A DNA stretch of 64,000 bases from Zipacnadum sp036504235. GTDB taxonomy: Bacteria > Armatimonadota > Zipacnadia > Zipacnadales > Zipacnadaceae. Position numbers and translations under genes: made by a program. Positions 34,380 to 43,700 of the stretch are shown here, piece by piece; position 1 is the stretch's first letter; every line of letters begins with the position of its first letter. The notes below the pieces were generated by a model. The model did no database searches, had not been told where the DNA came from, and saw only the letters and a program-made list of their open reading frames with translations. The stretch spans positions 1 to 64,000 of the forward strand of contig DASXVN010000021.1 in the NCBI GenBank assembly GCA_036504235.1, given 5' to 3'.

Positions 34380-37300
34380 TTAGGGAGCCGTCTGCACCGA
34401 CAGACGTTGGGACTCGTAGGGCGCCAGGGTGACCCGCAGCGTCTGCTCGGGCAGGAACGCGGGGTTGGCCTGCAGGATCGCGGACAGCGGCTTGTCGGTG
34501 GGATTATACACCTCAAACGCCGCCTGCTTGCCCGTGGGATCGTCCAGGGTGATGCGGAGTTCGGGCCGGGTGGACAGCAGCGGGTGCCCGATCTTGACCT
34601 GGTAGGCGGCCAGATTGGTGTAGAGGTGGAAGAAATAGTCGCCGTCAAGCTGCCCGCAATAGCGCCACGTCTTGGAGCCATTGAGCAGGTAGACTAGCTG
34701 CCAGTTGGGCGAGAAGCCGCGCAGACGGAAGGGCAGGCCCAGGGGGTCGTCGGCCTGGCGCGTCTCCAGCTCCACGGTGCTCTGCGGCGTCACCTGGACG
34801 GTAGCCATGACCGGCTCGGGCAGCAGCGTGCCGCCGGTGAGCTTGGTGATCGCCGGGAACTTGCCATCCTTGAGGCCCAGGAAGGAGACGACCTGCGCAT
34901 ACTGGGAGGTCGCCTGCGAGGGCGTGGAGCCGCCGGTGGTGTAGAGCATTTTGTAGCTGAAGGTGTCGCCCTGCTTCCACTGGTTGGGCACCGTGAGGCT
35001 GATCTGGTCATTCATGCCGTTCTGGTTAGGGGTGGAGAGATAGGAGCTGAGCTTCCCGGCCACCACGTACTGGGCGCCGCCGCCCGCCAGACCGTAGGGA
35101 TACATGCCGAAGTAGTCTCCGGGGGCCAGGGGGTCGGCGCGGTGCACGGTCGGCAGCTCGCCCAGGGAGTAGTGATCCACCTTGCCGCCCACGCTGAACT
35201 CGGCGTAGCGCGAGAGGTTCTGCTTCATGGGGAAGGACATCCAGGAGATCACCGCGGAGGTCGAGTTGTTTTTCAGCGAGAGGTTCTGCAGCGCCGTGAT
35301 CTTGGACTCCACGAACTGGCCGTTGAGCTGGTCGAGCATCCCGTAGATGCCGTAGCGACGCTGGTCGAGGGTGAAGAGTTGGCTGGGCTCGGTGAGCTTG
35401 GGCGGCGTGCAGTCGCCGGTGTTGGAGCCCCCGTTGGGATAGACGCGGTCGGTGCGACTGTCCACGACGATCATTCCGGGGCAGGACAGCGCCGGATGGT
35501 CGTAGGCGGCCAGGGAGGTGCCGGCCTCCACGCGGGTCGAGTCGAAGGGGATACCGGGGCTGGTCCAGAAGGTCATGTACATCGGCGGCTGGTACTCCAC
35601 GGCCACCGCGCCGGTCAGCCAGATCTTGAAGTTGCCATAGACCAGGGTGGCGGGCTGCCAGGAGCGGTAGTGGGCGCCGATGGGGATACCCGAAACGTAG
35701 GTATTGCCCTGACGGTCCGGCTGATAGTTGAAGGGCAGTGTGTTCTGCCGGTCCCCGCACTGCATGAAGCGACGACCGTAGTGTAGTGTCACCGGCGGCG
35801 CGAGCAGCACCGTCTGGCCGCCGCGGATCACGCGCAGGACATACTGGCGCACCTGCTCGTGCGGCCAGGTGTGCTCGGCGGTGAAGGTCTCCCCCGTCGC
35901 GCGCCACTCGCGGAAGGGTTTGGTGCCGTCAAAGAGCACGATCCGGTCTCCAGCCTGCAGCCCGGCCAGCTTGAAGCCATAGCGGTAGACGTTCTCGAAC
36001 TCCTCGTTAACCGCCAGATTCCCCAAGTTGTAGCCCCCGTTATAGACCAACTGCGGGCCGCTGGACAGGTACCACTTGTGGGGATCCGCCCAGTACAGGT
36101 CGCTCCCCGAGGCGCCCTCGCCGCGCGCATAGTCGGTCAGGGCTTGCACCGAGGGGCCGGTGAAGATGTTGACCGTCCCCCGCGCCGCCGCGGCTACTGC
36201 CGCCGCCGAATCCACGACGGTCACGTTGAAGGGCAGGTAGTTCTCCATGTCCTGACAGCTCTTGAGGTAGGTCTCCTCCGCGTTGTCCAGCGGCTGGCCG
36301 GGCGTCGCGGTGTAGACGGCGAAAGCGGAGGACTGCTTCATCTCAAACCAGGGATTGGGGTTGCGGCCCACCTGGGCGAAACCCCAGAGCCGCCCCTTGA
36401 AGACGCGGGCGAAGGTGAAATAAGTGTTGTCGATGCGCTGCAGATCGGGCGTCAGCGCCGGGACGCCGGGGAAGCTGACCCAGCCCAGGCCAAACCAGGT
36501 GTTCCCGACCTTGTCCAACGCCAGCATGCCCGGCAGGGCCAGGAAATTTGCGTCGGACTGGGCGGCGCACTCCGCCTTGAGCTTTTCCCAAGAGTCGGCG
36601 TTGAGCGACTCCAACTTCTCGGTAAAGCCCAGGAACTGCAGACCCGCGGCCTTGGCGGCCTGGCAGAGCTCGGCCACCGTAGCGCGGCCGCCGCTGTAGG
36701 TGCTCTGCGCGCCGATCAGGCCGCGCTGGGCCGCCAGCTTGGCGGCTAGGGTCTCGCCGGTGCCAACCTTGCTCCAGTCAATCGGGGCCGTCAGGCCTTC
36801 CAGAATGGCGCGCTGATCCACGCGGATCTTGCGGTCGGTAACGAATCCGCCGAGCACGCCGCCGCCCCGGGTCGGCTCAGCGGCCCAGCGCACGGCGTTC
36901 ATGATCAGGGTCCGGTCCTGCAGCGCGTCCGGCTTCGTCTGGTCGTCGCGGTCCCAGAGGACGTTAAGGAAGACCTCGGGCGAGCCGGTGGTGAACGAGG
37001 GATTGAGCGGGAAGACAAACATGCGGCCCGGCCCGACCTCACGCCAGGCGGCCAGGATCGGCGACTGGGCGTAGGTGGCCGGGGTGGGCTTGAGTTCCGG
37101 CCCGGAGCCGGGATGGAGGCCCTCGGCGCTGTAGGCCGTCTGCTCGCCCTTGACCGCGGCGTGCCAGGCGGCTTTGTCGGTGAAGACTACCGGCATCATC
37201 ATCTCGATGCAGTCCGCGCGGGAGGCCTCGCCGAGGTAGCCGATACGCTTGACGCCTTTGGTCATCGGGGCGTCCAGAATTTGCGTGGTATAAGTGCCCG

Positions 37301-37778
37301 TCGGATACTCGCCGATCGAGCCGAAGAGGTGCTGGGGATCGGTGACTTGCTCCTCGGGGACCAGGGCCCCAAAGGGCTTCAGCAGATGGCTGAGCGACTG
37401 GGTGGTGTTGGCGAACCCGCTGCCGGTGCAGAAGGCGATCAGGCCGCCGCCCTGCTTAAGGTAGGCGTCCAGGGCCTGCTCGAAGACCAGTTGGGCCGCG
37501 GTGACCTTGCCCTCACCGTCCACGGGTGGCAGGTCGGCGATGACCACGACGTTGAAGGGCTTCAGGTCGGCCACCGACTTGATCGCCTCAATCGGGCGGG
37601 CGTCCAGCTCATAGCCGGAGGCCAGCCAGTCGTCCCAAGTGCGAACGGAGGTCAGGTCCACCCCGACGAACAGGACGGCGGGGCGCGCCTCGGCCGCCTG
37701 CGCCACGGTCCTCAGGCCGCCGACGGCCAGTAACATGAGAGCAAGAGCGAAAGTACCCAGAGAACGGCTGAGCTTCAT
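34380..37778 (-). CDS. giant exported protein, family X member 1 (GATase-like + degenerate PHP-like + shared C-terminal domain)
   Basis: No named family covers this 1132-aa protein. A Sec signal (MKLSRSLGTFALALMLLAVGGL) is followed by a GATase-1/ThuA-like domain at about 30-330 (AVLFVGVDLTS, LKPFNVVVIADLPP, YLKQGGGLIAFCTGSG). A PHP-like segment starts near 353 (GLIGAQSTYSGGRATVAE, AAGLQFLGFTEKLE). It has lost the metal histidines of true PHP phosphoesterases. The long remainder is beta-rich, and the C-terminus carries FEVYNPTDKPLSAIL. The proteins at 48561-51950, 55972-59511 and 63252-64000 share this plan. It leads an operon with two SGNH hydrolases, so a role in glycan handling at the surface is likely. 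A promoter lies at 37849-37877. Confidence 0.75.
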   Translation of the reverse strand: MKLSRSLGTFALALMLLAVGGLRTVAQAAEARPAVLFVGVDLTSVRTWDDWLASGYELDARPIEAIKSVADLKPFNVVVIADLPPVDGEGKVTAAQLVFEQALDAYLKQGGGLIAFCTGSGFANTTQSLSHLLKPFGALVPEEQVTDPQHLFGSIGEYPTGTYTTQILDAPMTKGVKRIGYLGEASRADCIEMMMPVVFTDKAAWHAAVKGEQTAYSAEGLHPGSGPELKPTPATYAQSPILAAWREVGPGRMFVFPLNPSFTTGSPEVFLNVLWDRDDQTKPDALQDRTLIMNAVRWAAEPTRGGGVLGGFVTDRKIRVDQRAILEGLTAPIDWSKVGTGETLAAKLAAQRGLIGAQSTYSGGRATVAELCQAAKAAGLQFLGFTEKLESLNADSWEKLKAECAAQSDANFLALPGMLALDKVGNTWFGLGWVSFPGVPALTPDLQRIDNTYFTFARVFKGRLWGFAQVGRNPNPWFEMKQSSAFAVYTATPGQPLDNAEETYLKSCQDMENYLPFNVTVVDSAAAVAAAARGTVNIFTGPSVQALTDYARGEGASGSDLYWADPHKWYLSSGPQLVYNGGYNLGNLAVNEEFENVYRYGFKLAGLQAGDRIVLFDGTKPFREWRATGETFTAEHTWPHEQVRQYVLRVIRGGQTVLLAPPVTLHYGRRFMQCGDRQNTLPFNYQPDRQGNTYVSGIPIGAHYRSWQPATLVYGNFKIWLTGAVAVEYQPPMYMTFWTSPGIPFDSTRVEAGTSLAAYDHPALSCPGMIVVDSRTDRVYPNGGSNTGDCTPPKLTEPSQLFTLDQRRYGIYGMLDQLNGQFVESKITALQNLSLKNNSTSAVISWMSFPMKQNLSRYAEFSVGGKVDHYSLGELPTVHRADPLAPGDYFGMYPYGLAGGGAQYVVAGKLSSYLSTPNQNGMNDQISLTVPNQWKQGDTFSYKMLYTTGGSTPSQATSQYAQVVSFLGLKDGKFPAITKLTGGTLLPEPVMATVQVTPQSTVELETRQADDPLGLPFRLRGFSPNWQLVYLLNGSKTWRYCGQLDGDYFFHLYTNLAAYQVKIGHPLLSTRPELRITLDDPTGKQAAFEVYNPTDKPLSAILQANPAFLPEQTLRVTLAPYESQRLSVQTAP

Positions 37779-37848
37779 TGGTTCTACTCCTCTTCGTCAG
37801 GGGGCCGCGCTCATTTCGGCTCGCTGCGGCCATTCGGTCGTAACCACC

Positions 37849-37877
37849 ACTATAGCGCAGGCCAGCGGTCGTGGCAA
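37849..37877 (-). promoter_or_regulatory. sigma-70-type promoter of the family-X/SGNH operon
   Basis: On the minus strand TTGCCA (37877-37872) is followed after 17 bases by TATAGT (37854-37849), matching 5/6 and 5/6. The predicted leader to ATG 37778 is about 64 bases. It is divergent from the promoter at 37962-37990, 84 bases away. Confidence 0.7.
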
Positions 37878-37961
37878 TTAGATAGTTTATCGGTTAGGCG
37901 CTGCCCGGAGTCGCCGCCCCTCCTCACCGTCAACAATAAATATTCCCTTGCCCCGGAACCC

Positions 37962-37990
37962 TTGACCGGGCTCGCTTGTCTACGTATACT
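37962..37990 (+). promoter_or_regulatory. sigma-70-type promoter of the InlB-repeat protein gene
   Basis: TTGACC (37962-37967) is followed after 17 bases by TATACT (37985-37990), matching 5/6 and 5/6. The predicted transcript starts near 37997, about 66 bases before ATG 38063. Confidence 0.72.
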
Positions 37991-38062
37991 ACAGTTGGTA
38001 GTAGATAGGCGACACCCCCCGAGTTCGATAGAGCCGGGGACGGAGAGAAAGAAGGGGCCGCG

Positions 38063-40582
38063 ATGAGAAACCAGGCCAATCAACCAGTCAGAGCCGGACG
38101 GCGGCAGCTTAGGTTCAGCGCAATCTGGATGTGGTTGACCGCGGGCCTACTGCTGGCCGTGAGCTTGCCGGCGACGGCCCAGCGGCTGGTAGCGGAGGCC
38201 GGCGGCACCCTGAACTGGTCCGGCGACCAGCGCACCGCCCCCTACAACCAGCCCGGCGAGATCCGGGTCGGCAGTTCCGACTCCGGCTTTGAGCGCGGCT
38301 ACATGATCTTCACGCCACCCAGCGCCGGCTTCGGCCTGGGGCGCGGGCCGGTGCGCCTGTATGTATACGTTTTGGACTTCCCCGCCGCCGACCGCGGCGA
38401 ACTGAGCTTGACCGCTTACACCGTCGCCCCCCGCTTCCCCGGCCGCGACGATAGCGCCGAACGAAGCCAGGAGGGCGGCTACCTCTGGCAGCGCCTGTCG
38501 GAAGGTTCCATCCTCGCCGTGGGCGAGGGTTCCGCCCTCGGACGCTTGGCCTCCCGGGGGGACCAGGGCGGCTTTTGGTGGGGCAACGTGTCCGCGGACG
38601 CGGCGCGTCTAGACGCCCCTGCCGCCGGCCCCGGCTGGCATTATCTGGAACTGGACCCCGCGGCCAGTGACGCGGTGCGCCGCGTCGTGGACCAAGCCCA
38701 GCGCCAAGGCAGCCTCGTCCGCCTCGGCCTGCTCTCCCGCGATCTCGGCGGCGAGCTGATTCTCGGCGGCGCCGGCGACCTCAATCAGGAGCCGACGCTG
38801 GAGCTGGGTCCCACCTATGAAGTAGACCTGCGCGGCGAGGGCCGGGTGCGCGTCAACGGCGTGGACTGCGAACTGCCCTTCCGGGCCGACCTGCCTGCCG
38901 GCGAGCGCCTGACCCTGGAAGCGATCTGCCCGCCGGGAGGCCAGTTCCTCGGCTGGAGCGGCGACCGCTCGGACGCCTCCCCGCGGATTACCCTGCCCCT
39001 GGACGGCCCCCTGCAGTTGTCCCCGCGCTACCGCACTGACTCCTACCGGCTGCAGGTCTGGTCGGCGGGCGGGCGCGTCACCGGTGGCGACCTGAGCGGC
39101 GATGGCGGCTGGAGCCGGAGCTACTCCTATGGAGCCCACGTCCGCCTGTACGCCGACCCTGACCCCGGCTACCGTTTCGTCGGCTGGGAAGGCGACTACC
39201 AGAGCAACGATCCCTACCTGGACGCCTACCTGGACCGCGACTGCGAGGTCTGGGCGCGCTTTGAGCGCATCTCGATCGACCGCGGGGTGACGCTGCGGGT
39301 GGACGGCTGGGGCGGGTTCGTCCTGGTCAACGGCTGCCCGGCCCCGCTGCCCTGGTGTGGCGACTTCGGCTGGGGCGACCCCGTTCATCTGACCGCCATC
39401 CCCTGCGACGGCTACCGGTTTGTCGGCTGGCAGGGCGACGGCTGGGGCGCGGGGCGCTCGCTGTACCTGCGCCTCGACGGCTCCCGCAGCGTGCGCGCCG
39501 TGTTCGAGCGCTGCTGGGAGATCGGCTGGTCCATCGGCTGGTACGCCCCGCGCTGCGGCTATCGGCCTCCGACCTGGCGCTGGCACGACAACGACTGGCA
39601 CAATTGGGGCCGCGACTGGGGCCGCCATGACGGCGACGGACGCGACCACGAGGGCGACTGGCGCGACCACCAGGGCGACGGCGGCCACGGCGACAACGGC
39701 CACCGGCCTCCTCCCCCTCCCGGCGACCGCCCGGGCGATCACAACCCGCCTCGGGGAGGGCTCCCCGGCAATTATGATCCGCCGCGCGGAGGACTCCAGG
39801 GCGAGTACAACCCGCCGCGAGCCGGCCGCAACGACCCGCCGGCCGCCACCCGCCCGCCCGACGGCGACCAGCCGCGACGCGGCGCCGGCTACAACCAGAA
39901 CCCGAATCCTCGCCCGCCGCAGGTGCAGGGGCCGGTGCAGAATGAGCAGCCGCGACGCGGCGTGGACAAGAACCAGAACCCGAGTCCCCGGCCGCCGCAG
40001 GTCCAGCCCCCGGTGCAGAGCGACCAGCCGCGGCGCGGTGCCGGTGGCAACCAGGCCCAGGCCCCGCGGCCGCCGCAGGCTCCGCCGGTAGCGCAGGCCC
40101 CCCGCGCCCCGGCCGACACTCCGGCCCGCGGCGCGCAGGACCAGCCGAGGCAGGACCAACCGCGGCAGACCCAGCCGCGGCAGACCCAGCCGCGGCAGGC
40201 CCAGCCGCAGCCGCGACCGGCTCCGCCCCCGGCGGCGCGGCCGCAGCCCCCGGCGCAGGCGCCGACCGTCAGCGATCCGCCCCGGCGCGGCGGGGGCAGC
40301 CCGTCTCCGGCCCCCCGCCCGCCCGCGGCGCAGCCACAGCCGCGCGCTCCGCGCGAACCGGCCGTGCGGGAACGCCCGCAGGCCCCGGCGGAACGTCACG
40401 CCCCCGCGGAACGAGCCCCAGCCGCGCGGGAGCGGCGGCAGGCTCCGGCGGACAGCCCGACCCCCGCCCGCGAGAAGCCCGCGCGAGTCGAGAAGCCCGC
40501 CGATGATAGCCCCAGCGACGGCGGCGGCACCCGTCGCGGCGGCGGTTCCTCCGGCGGCGGCGGTCGCCGACAGCGCGGCTAG
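38063..40582 (+). CDS. exported DNRLRE/InlB-repeat protein with long Pro-rich tail
   Basis: The 839-aa product has an N-terminal export signal (WMWLTAGLLLAVSLPATA, preceded by a basic stretch). Residues about 45-240 resemble the DNRLRE/CBM96-type sandwich (EIRVGSSDSGFERGYMIF, RLYVYVLD). Three divergent InlB B-repeat-like units follow at about 250-485, each ending in a G(Q/R)F(L/V)GW(S/E/Q)GD motif. Residues about 500-550 are rich in Trp, His, Asp and Gly. The last 290 residues are a Pro/Gln/Arg/Ala-rich disordered tail with repeats of NPPRGG, QPRRGAG and QPRQT. The tail could span a wall or bind anionic polymer. Function is unknown; a surface adhesin or matrix role is plausible. Its own promoter (37962) and terminator (40604) frame it. 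Confidence 0.8.
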   Translation: MRNQANQPVRAGRRQLRFSAIWMWLTAGLLLAVSLPATAQRLVAEAGGTLNWSGDQRTAPYNQPGEIRVGSSDSGFERGYMIFTPPSAGFGLGRGPVRLYVYVLDFPAADRGELSLTAYTVAPRFPGRDDSAERSQEGGYLWQRLSEGSILAVGEGSALGRLASRGDQGGFWWGNVSADAARLDAPAAGPGWHYLELDPAASDAVRRVVDQAQRQGSLVRLGLLSRDLGGELILGGAGDLNQEPTLELGPTYEVDLRGEGRVRVNGVDCELPFRADLPAGERLTLEAICPPGGQFLGWSGDRSDASPRITLPLDGPLQLSPRYRTDSYRLQVWSAGGRVTGGDLSGDGGWSRSYSYGAHVRLYADPDPGYRFVGWEGDYQSNDPYLDAYLDRDCEVWARFERISIDRGVTLRVDGWGGFVLVNGCPAPLPWCGDFGWGDPVHLTAIPCDGYRFVGWQGDGWGAGRSLYLRLDGSRSVRAVFERCWEIGWSIGWYAPRCGYRPPTWRWHDNDWHNWGRDWGRHDGDGRDHEGDWRDHQGDGGHGDNGHRPPPPPGDRPGDHNPPRGGLPGNYDPPRGGLQGEYNPPRAGRNDPPAATRPPDGDQPRRGAGYNQNPNPRPPQVQGPVQNEQPRRGVDKNQNPSPRPPQVQPPVQSDQPRRGAGGNQAQAPRPPQAPPVAQAPRAPADTPARGAQDQPRQDQPRQTQPRQTQPRQAQPQPRPAPPPAARPQPPAQAPTVSDPPRRGGGSPSPAPRPPAAQPQPRAPREPAVRERPQAPAERHAPAERAPAARERRQAPADSPTPAREKPARVEKPADDSPSDGGGTRRGGGSSGGGGRRQRG

Positions 40583-40603
40583 CCGTCAGTTACCAAGCAC
40601 GAG

Positions 40604-40632
40604 AAGGGGCGACCAACCGGTCGCCCCTTTTG
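40604..40632 (+). terminator. intrinsic terminator of the InlB-repeat protein gene
   Basis: An 11-bp stem AAGGGGCGACC / GGTCGCCCCTT with a four-base loop is followed by TT then GCTTT. It lies 21 bases after the stop at 40582 and is a strong Rho-independent terminator. Confidence 0.88.
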
Positions 40633-40769
40633 CTTTGCTGGGGCCAGGCGGATAGCCCCCTCAGGAAGGTGCCTCACCGCCGATGACGAAAAATGCAACG
40701 TTACGCGCACGCAAGGACGGACAGGCCCCCGCCGACTTTCCGACGACGGGCCCCTATCGGGAGGTCACC

Positions 40770-43700
40770 ATGCGCCGCTCACTTCTCTTCGTGCTGTGCC
40801 TGACTTTTGCCGCTCTCTCCGGGGCCGGAGCCGCCGGCGTTACCCAGAGCCTCGCCCCCGCCGCCGCTACCCCCAACCTGCTCGGCTATGGCAAGCTCGC
40901 CCTGGCCCTGGACCGGCAGCCGGGGGGCGGCGTGGCCACCTTCACCTGTGCGGACGCCACCCGCGCGGCGGCGCTAGCCAGCAAGCTGCGCGCTGACTTC
41001 AGCTGGGACCCGCTCCTGGGCGCCCAAGCCACGCCGCTGACACTCGGCGGCCGGCAGGTCTCCGGCTTTGCCCTGCCGGGAGCGGGCGTGGCGCTCGTGG
41101 CCCAGCGCGGAGACAAGGTCTACGTGGTGTCCGGAGCGGACGCCGCCGCGGTGGTCGCCCGCGCGACGGCGCTGAAGCTTGATCTGAGCGCCGTAAAGTA
41201 CGACTTCCCGCAAGGCCACTCCGCGGGGCTGGACTACTTTGACCTCAGCGCCCTGCGCGCCTACTACTCCTGGCGCTCCGCCGACTACCTGTATACCAAG
41301 TTCACCCCGGAGCAGCTAGCCGCCAACGACAAATTCGCGCGCGATATCAATCTGCAGACCTCCTTCCAGTTCCCCTTCTGGGGCGTGGGCAGCGAGGCCG
41401 GCGACGGGGCTTTTGACACCTACGCGGGCGAGTATGAGGTCCGCCGCGCCCTGCGCAATGACCGAGACGTGGAGGTGCTCTTCGGCCCGGCGGAGATGCC
41501 CTGGTGGCTGGCGCAGCGCTTCCCGGAAGAAGTCTCGCGCCACGATCCGTACATCCTCTACGGCGTCTGGGGCGGCGTGGGCGAGGCCGGAGCCAGGCAC
41601 ATGAGCTACTGGGCCAGCGAGCCGGCGTTCGCCTATGCCGCGCGCTTCACGCAGGAGATCTACCGGCGCTACCAGGTCACGGCCGGCGACCGGCTGGCCG
41701 CCGCCGCCGCGCTCTTTGGCCGACCCGGCGTGGAGGCCGGCGCCCATCATATGTCTTGGGACTTCCTGGACTACTCCCCCGCCGCCCAGCGCGGCTTCCG
41801 CACCTGGCTGCGGGACATCCAGGGCTACACGCTGGCGCAGGTCAGCGAGCGGTACTACGGCGACGCGAAGAAACTCACCTCCTGGGAGCAGGTCACCGTC
41901 CCCAGCGTCTTCTCCTTCTTCGGCGGCTTCGGCGAGCGGGACACCTTCAACCTGCTGACCAACTGGCGCTGGCGGCCGGATAGCCCCGCCGCGCAGGACG
42001 AGCTGTGGTACGCGCCCGACTACACCCCCGGCGCTGAGTGGACGACCGTGGACCTGCCGCCCTCCCAGGCACAGCTCTTTCTTCCGCGCCCGGAGGGCAT
42101 GACCAGCGCCTGGATGCGACAGGAATTCGACCCAACCGCCTGGCTGGAGAAGAACAAGGGGCAGGAGCTGTACCTGGTGGCCAACACCTACAGCGGCCAG
42201 GCCGTGGAGGTCTACCTCAACGGCGACTACCTGGGCCAGATCAAGTCCAAGCAGCACTGGGGCCCGATTGGGATGAAAGTGACGCTGCTGCTCCGCCCGG
42301 GGCGCAACGTGTTGACGGTGAAGGTGGCCGAGGGCCAGATCGCGGGGCCGGTCTACCTCACCACCCAGCAGCCGGCCTACTACCCCTACCTGGGCAAGCA
42401 GCAGAACGCCCGCTGGGCGGACTTGCGCGAGTTCCAGGGCTACAGCACCTACTGGGGCCACAAGCGCGTGTTCACCGCGCTGCGCCAGGTCAACCCGGAC
42501 CTGCCCTTCAAGCTCTACGGCGTGGACGCGATGCTCTGGGACTACTACACGCGGCTGATGGCCGAGACCGGCGTCGGCGGGATGCAGTTCACCGGCAGCG
42601 GCTCCTCCTATCAGCCCTGGCCCACGGGCCTGGGGCTGGCCGACGGTTTCTACGGGACCAGCGAGGAGGGCGGCCAGTACAACGACGTGCCCGGCATCAC
42701 GCGTGAGCTGTCCTGGATCTTGTTCGGCGGGGAAGGCTCGCACGTCTTTTACTACGATGAGAGCCTGTACAAGGAGTTCAACGACCAGACCCACTGGTTC
42801 GACAACCATCAGCGGCTCCTGGCCCTGGTCGGCAAGGCCCAGCGGGTGCAGCCTTCCATCGCCGTGCTGCACTCCAGCCGCAACGAGCGCTATATGCCCA
42901 GCGTCAGCGAATCCTTCGCCTGGGGGATTGATCGCGGCATCCTGCAAAGCCTCCAGTTCGACAATGTGGTGGTGACCGACCGGGAAGTGCTGAGCGGCGC
43001 GGTGCAGGCCTACCCGGTGCTCTTTGACACCAACACCACGGTCATGGATGACGCGGAACTCAAGGCCCTGGAGGCGTATATCCGGGCCGGCGGCACCTTC
43101 ATCGCGCTGCACGGCACGGGGCGGCACTCCATCACCGAGCCGGACACCTGGGGCATCTCGCGGCTGACCGGCTGCCAGGTGCTGGGCGAGCGCGTCAACC
43201 GCCTGGTGACGGTCCTGCCCGATAACCCGCTGCTCAAGCGGCTGGCGGGCATGTCCTTCCCCGGCAACGGCCTGGCTCTGGACTATCGTGGCGTGGACCA
43301 CGCCGGAGCCGGCACGGTGGCGTTGGCCCCGCTGGACAAGGACCAGGGCGTGGTGCCTATCGCGACTTGGGAGGACGGCACGATCGCGGTGGCCATGCGG
43401 CAACTGGGCAAGGGCCGGATCATCGTGCTAGGCTCCACCTTCTGGACCGCGACCAGCGATCTGGCCGGCAACGGCCTGCAGCGGACCGGCACGGTTAACC
43501 AGGAGTTCCTGCGCGACATCCTGGCCGGGGTGGGCGTGACGACGCCGATTGACGCCGACCAGCCGCTCTGGGTGCGCCATTTCGTCACCAAGAACGGCCT
43601 GCAGGACTGGTACATGGCCTACAACTCGGGCGGCGCGGCCGGCACGGGGCTGAAGTTCTCCTTCGCCGCGCCGCAGGCGCCCCGCGAGCTACTCGACGCG

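Noticed and set aside
34334..34681. 116-residue upstream extension of the second SGNH gene
   Set aside because: The extension is Arg/Ser/Pro-rich and lies inside the family-X gene. The start at 34333 has a ribosome site and a signal peptide.
39701..40580. Tandem DNA repeat as CRISPR-like array in the Pro-rich tail region
   Set aside because: The short repeats are in frame within a coding region (QPRQT- and NPPRGG-type codons) and spacing is irregular.
41316..43403. 695-codon antisense open frame inside the 1318-aa glycosidase-like gene
   Set aside because: It has no start signal or motifs, and the sense frame carries clear domains.
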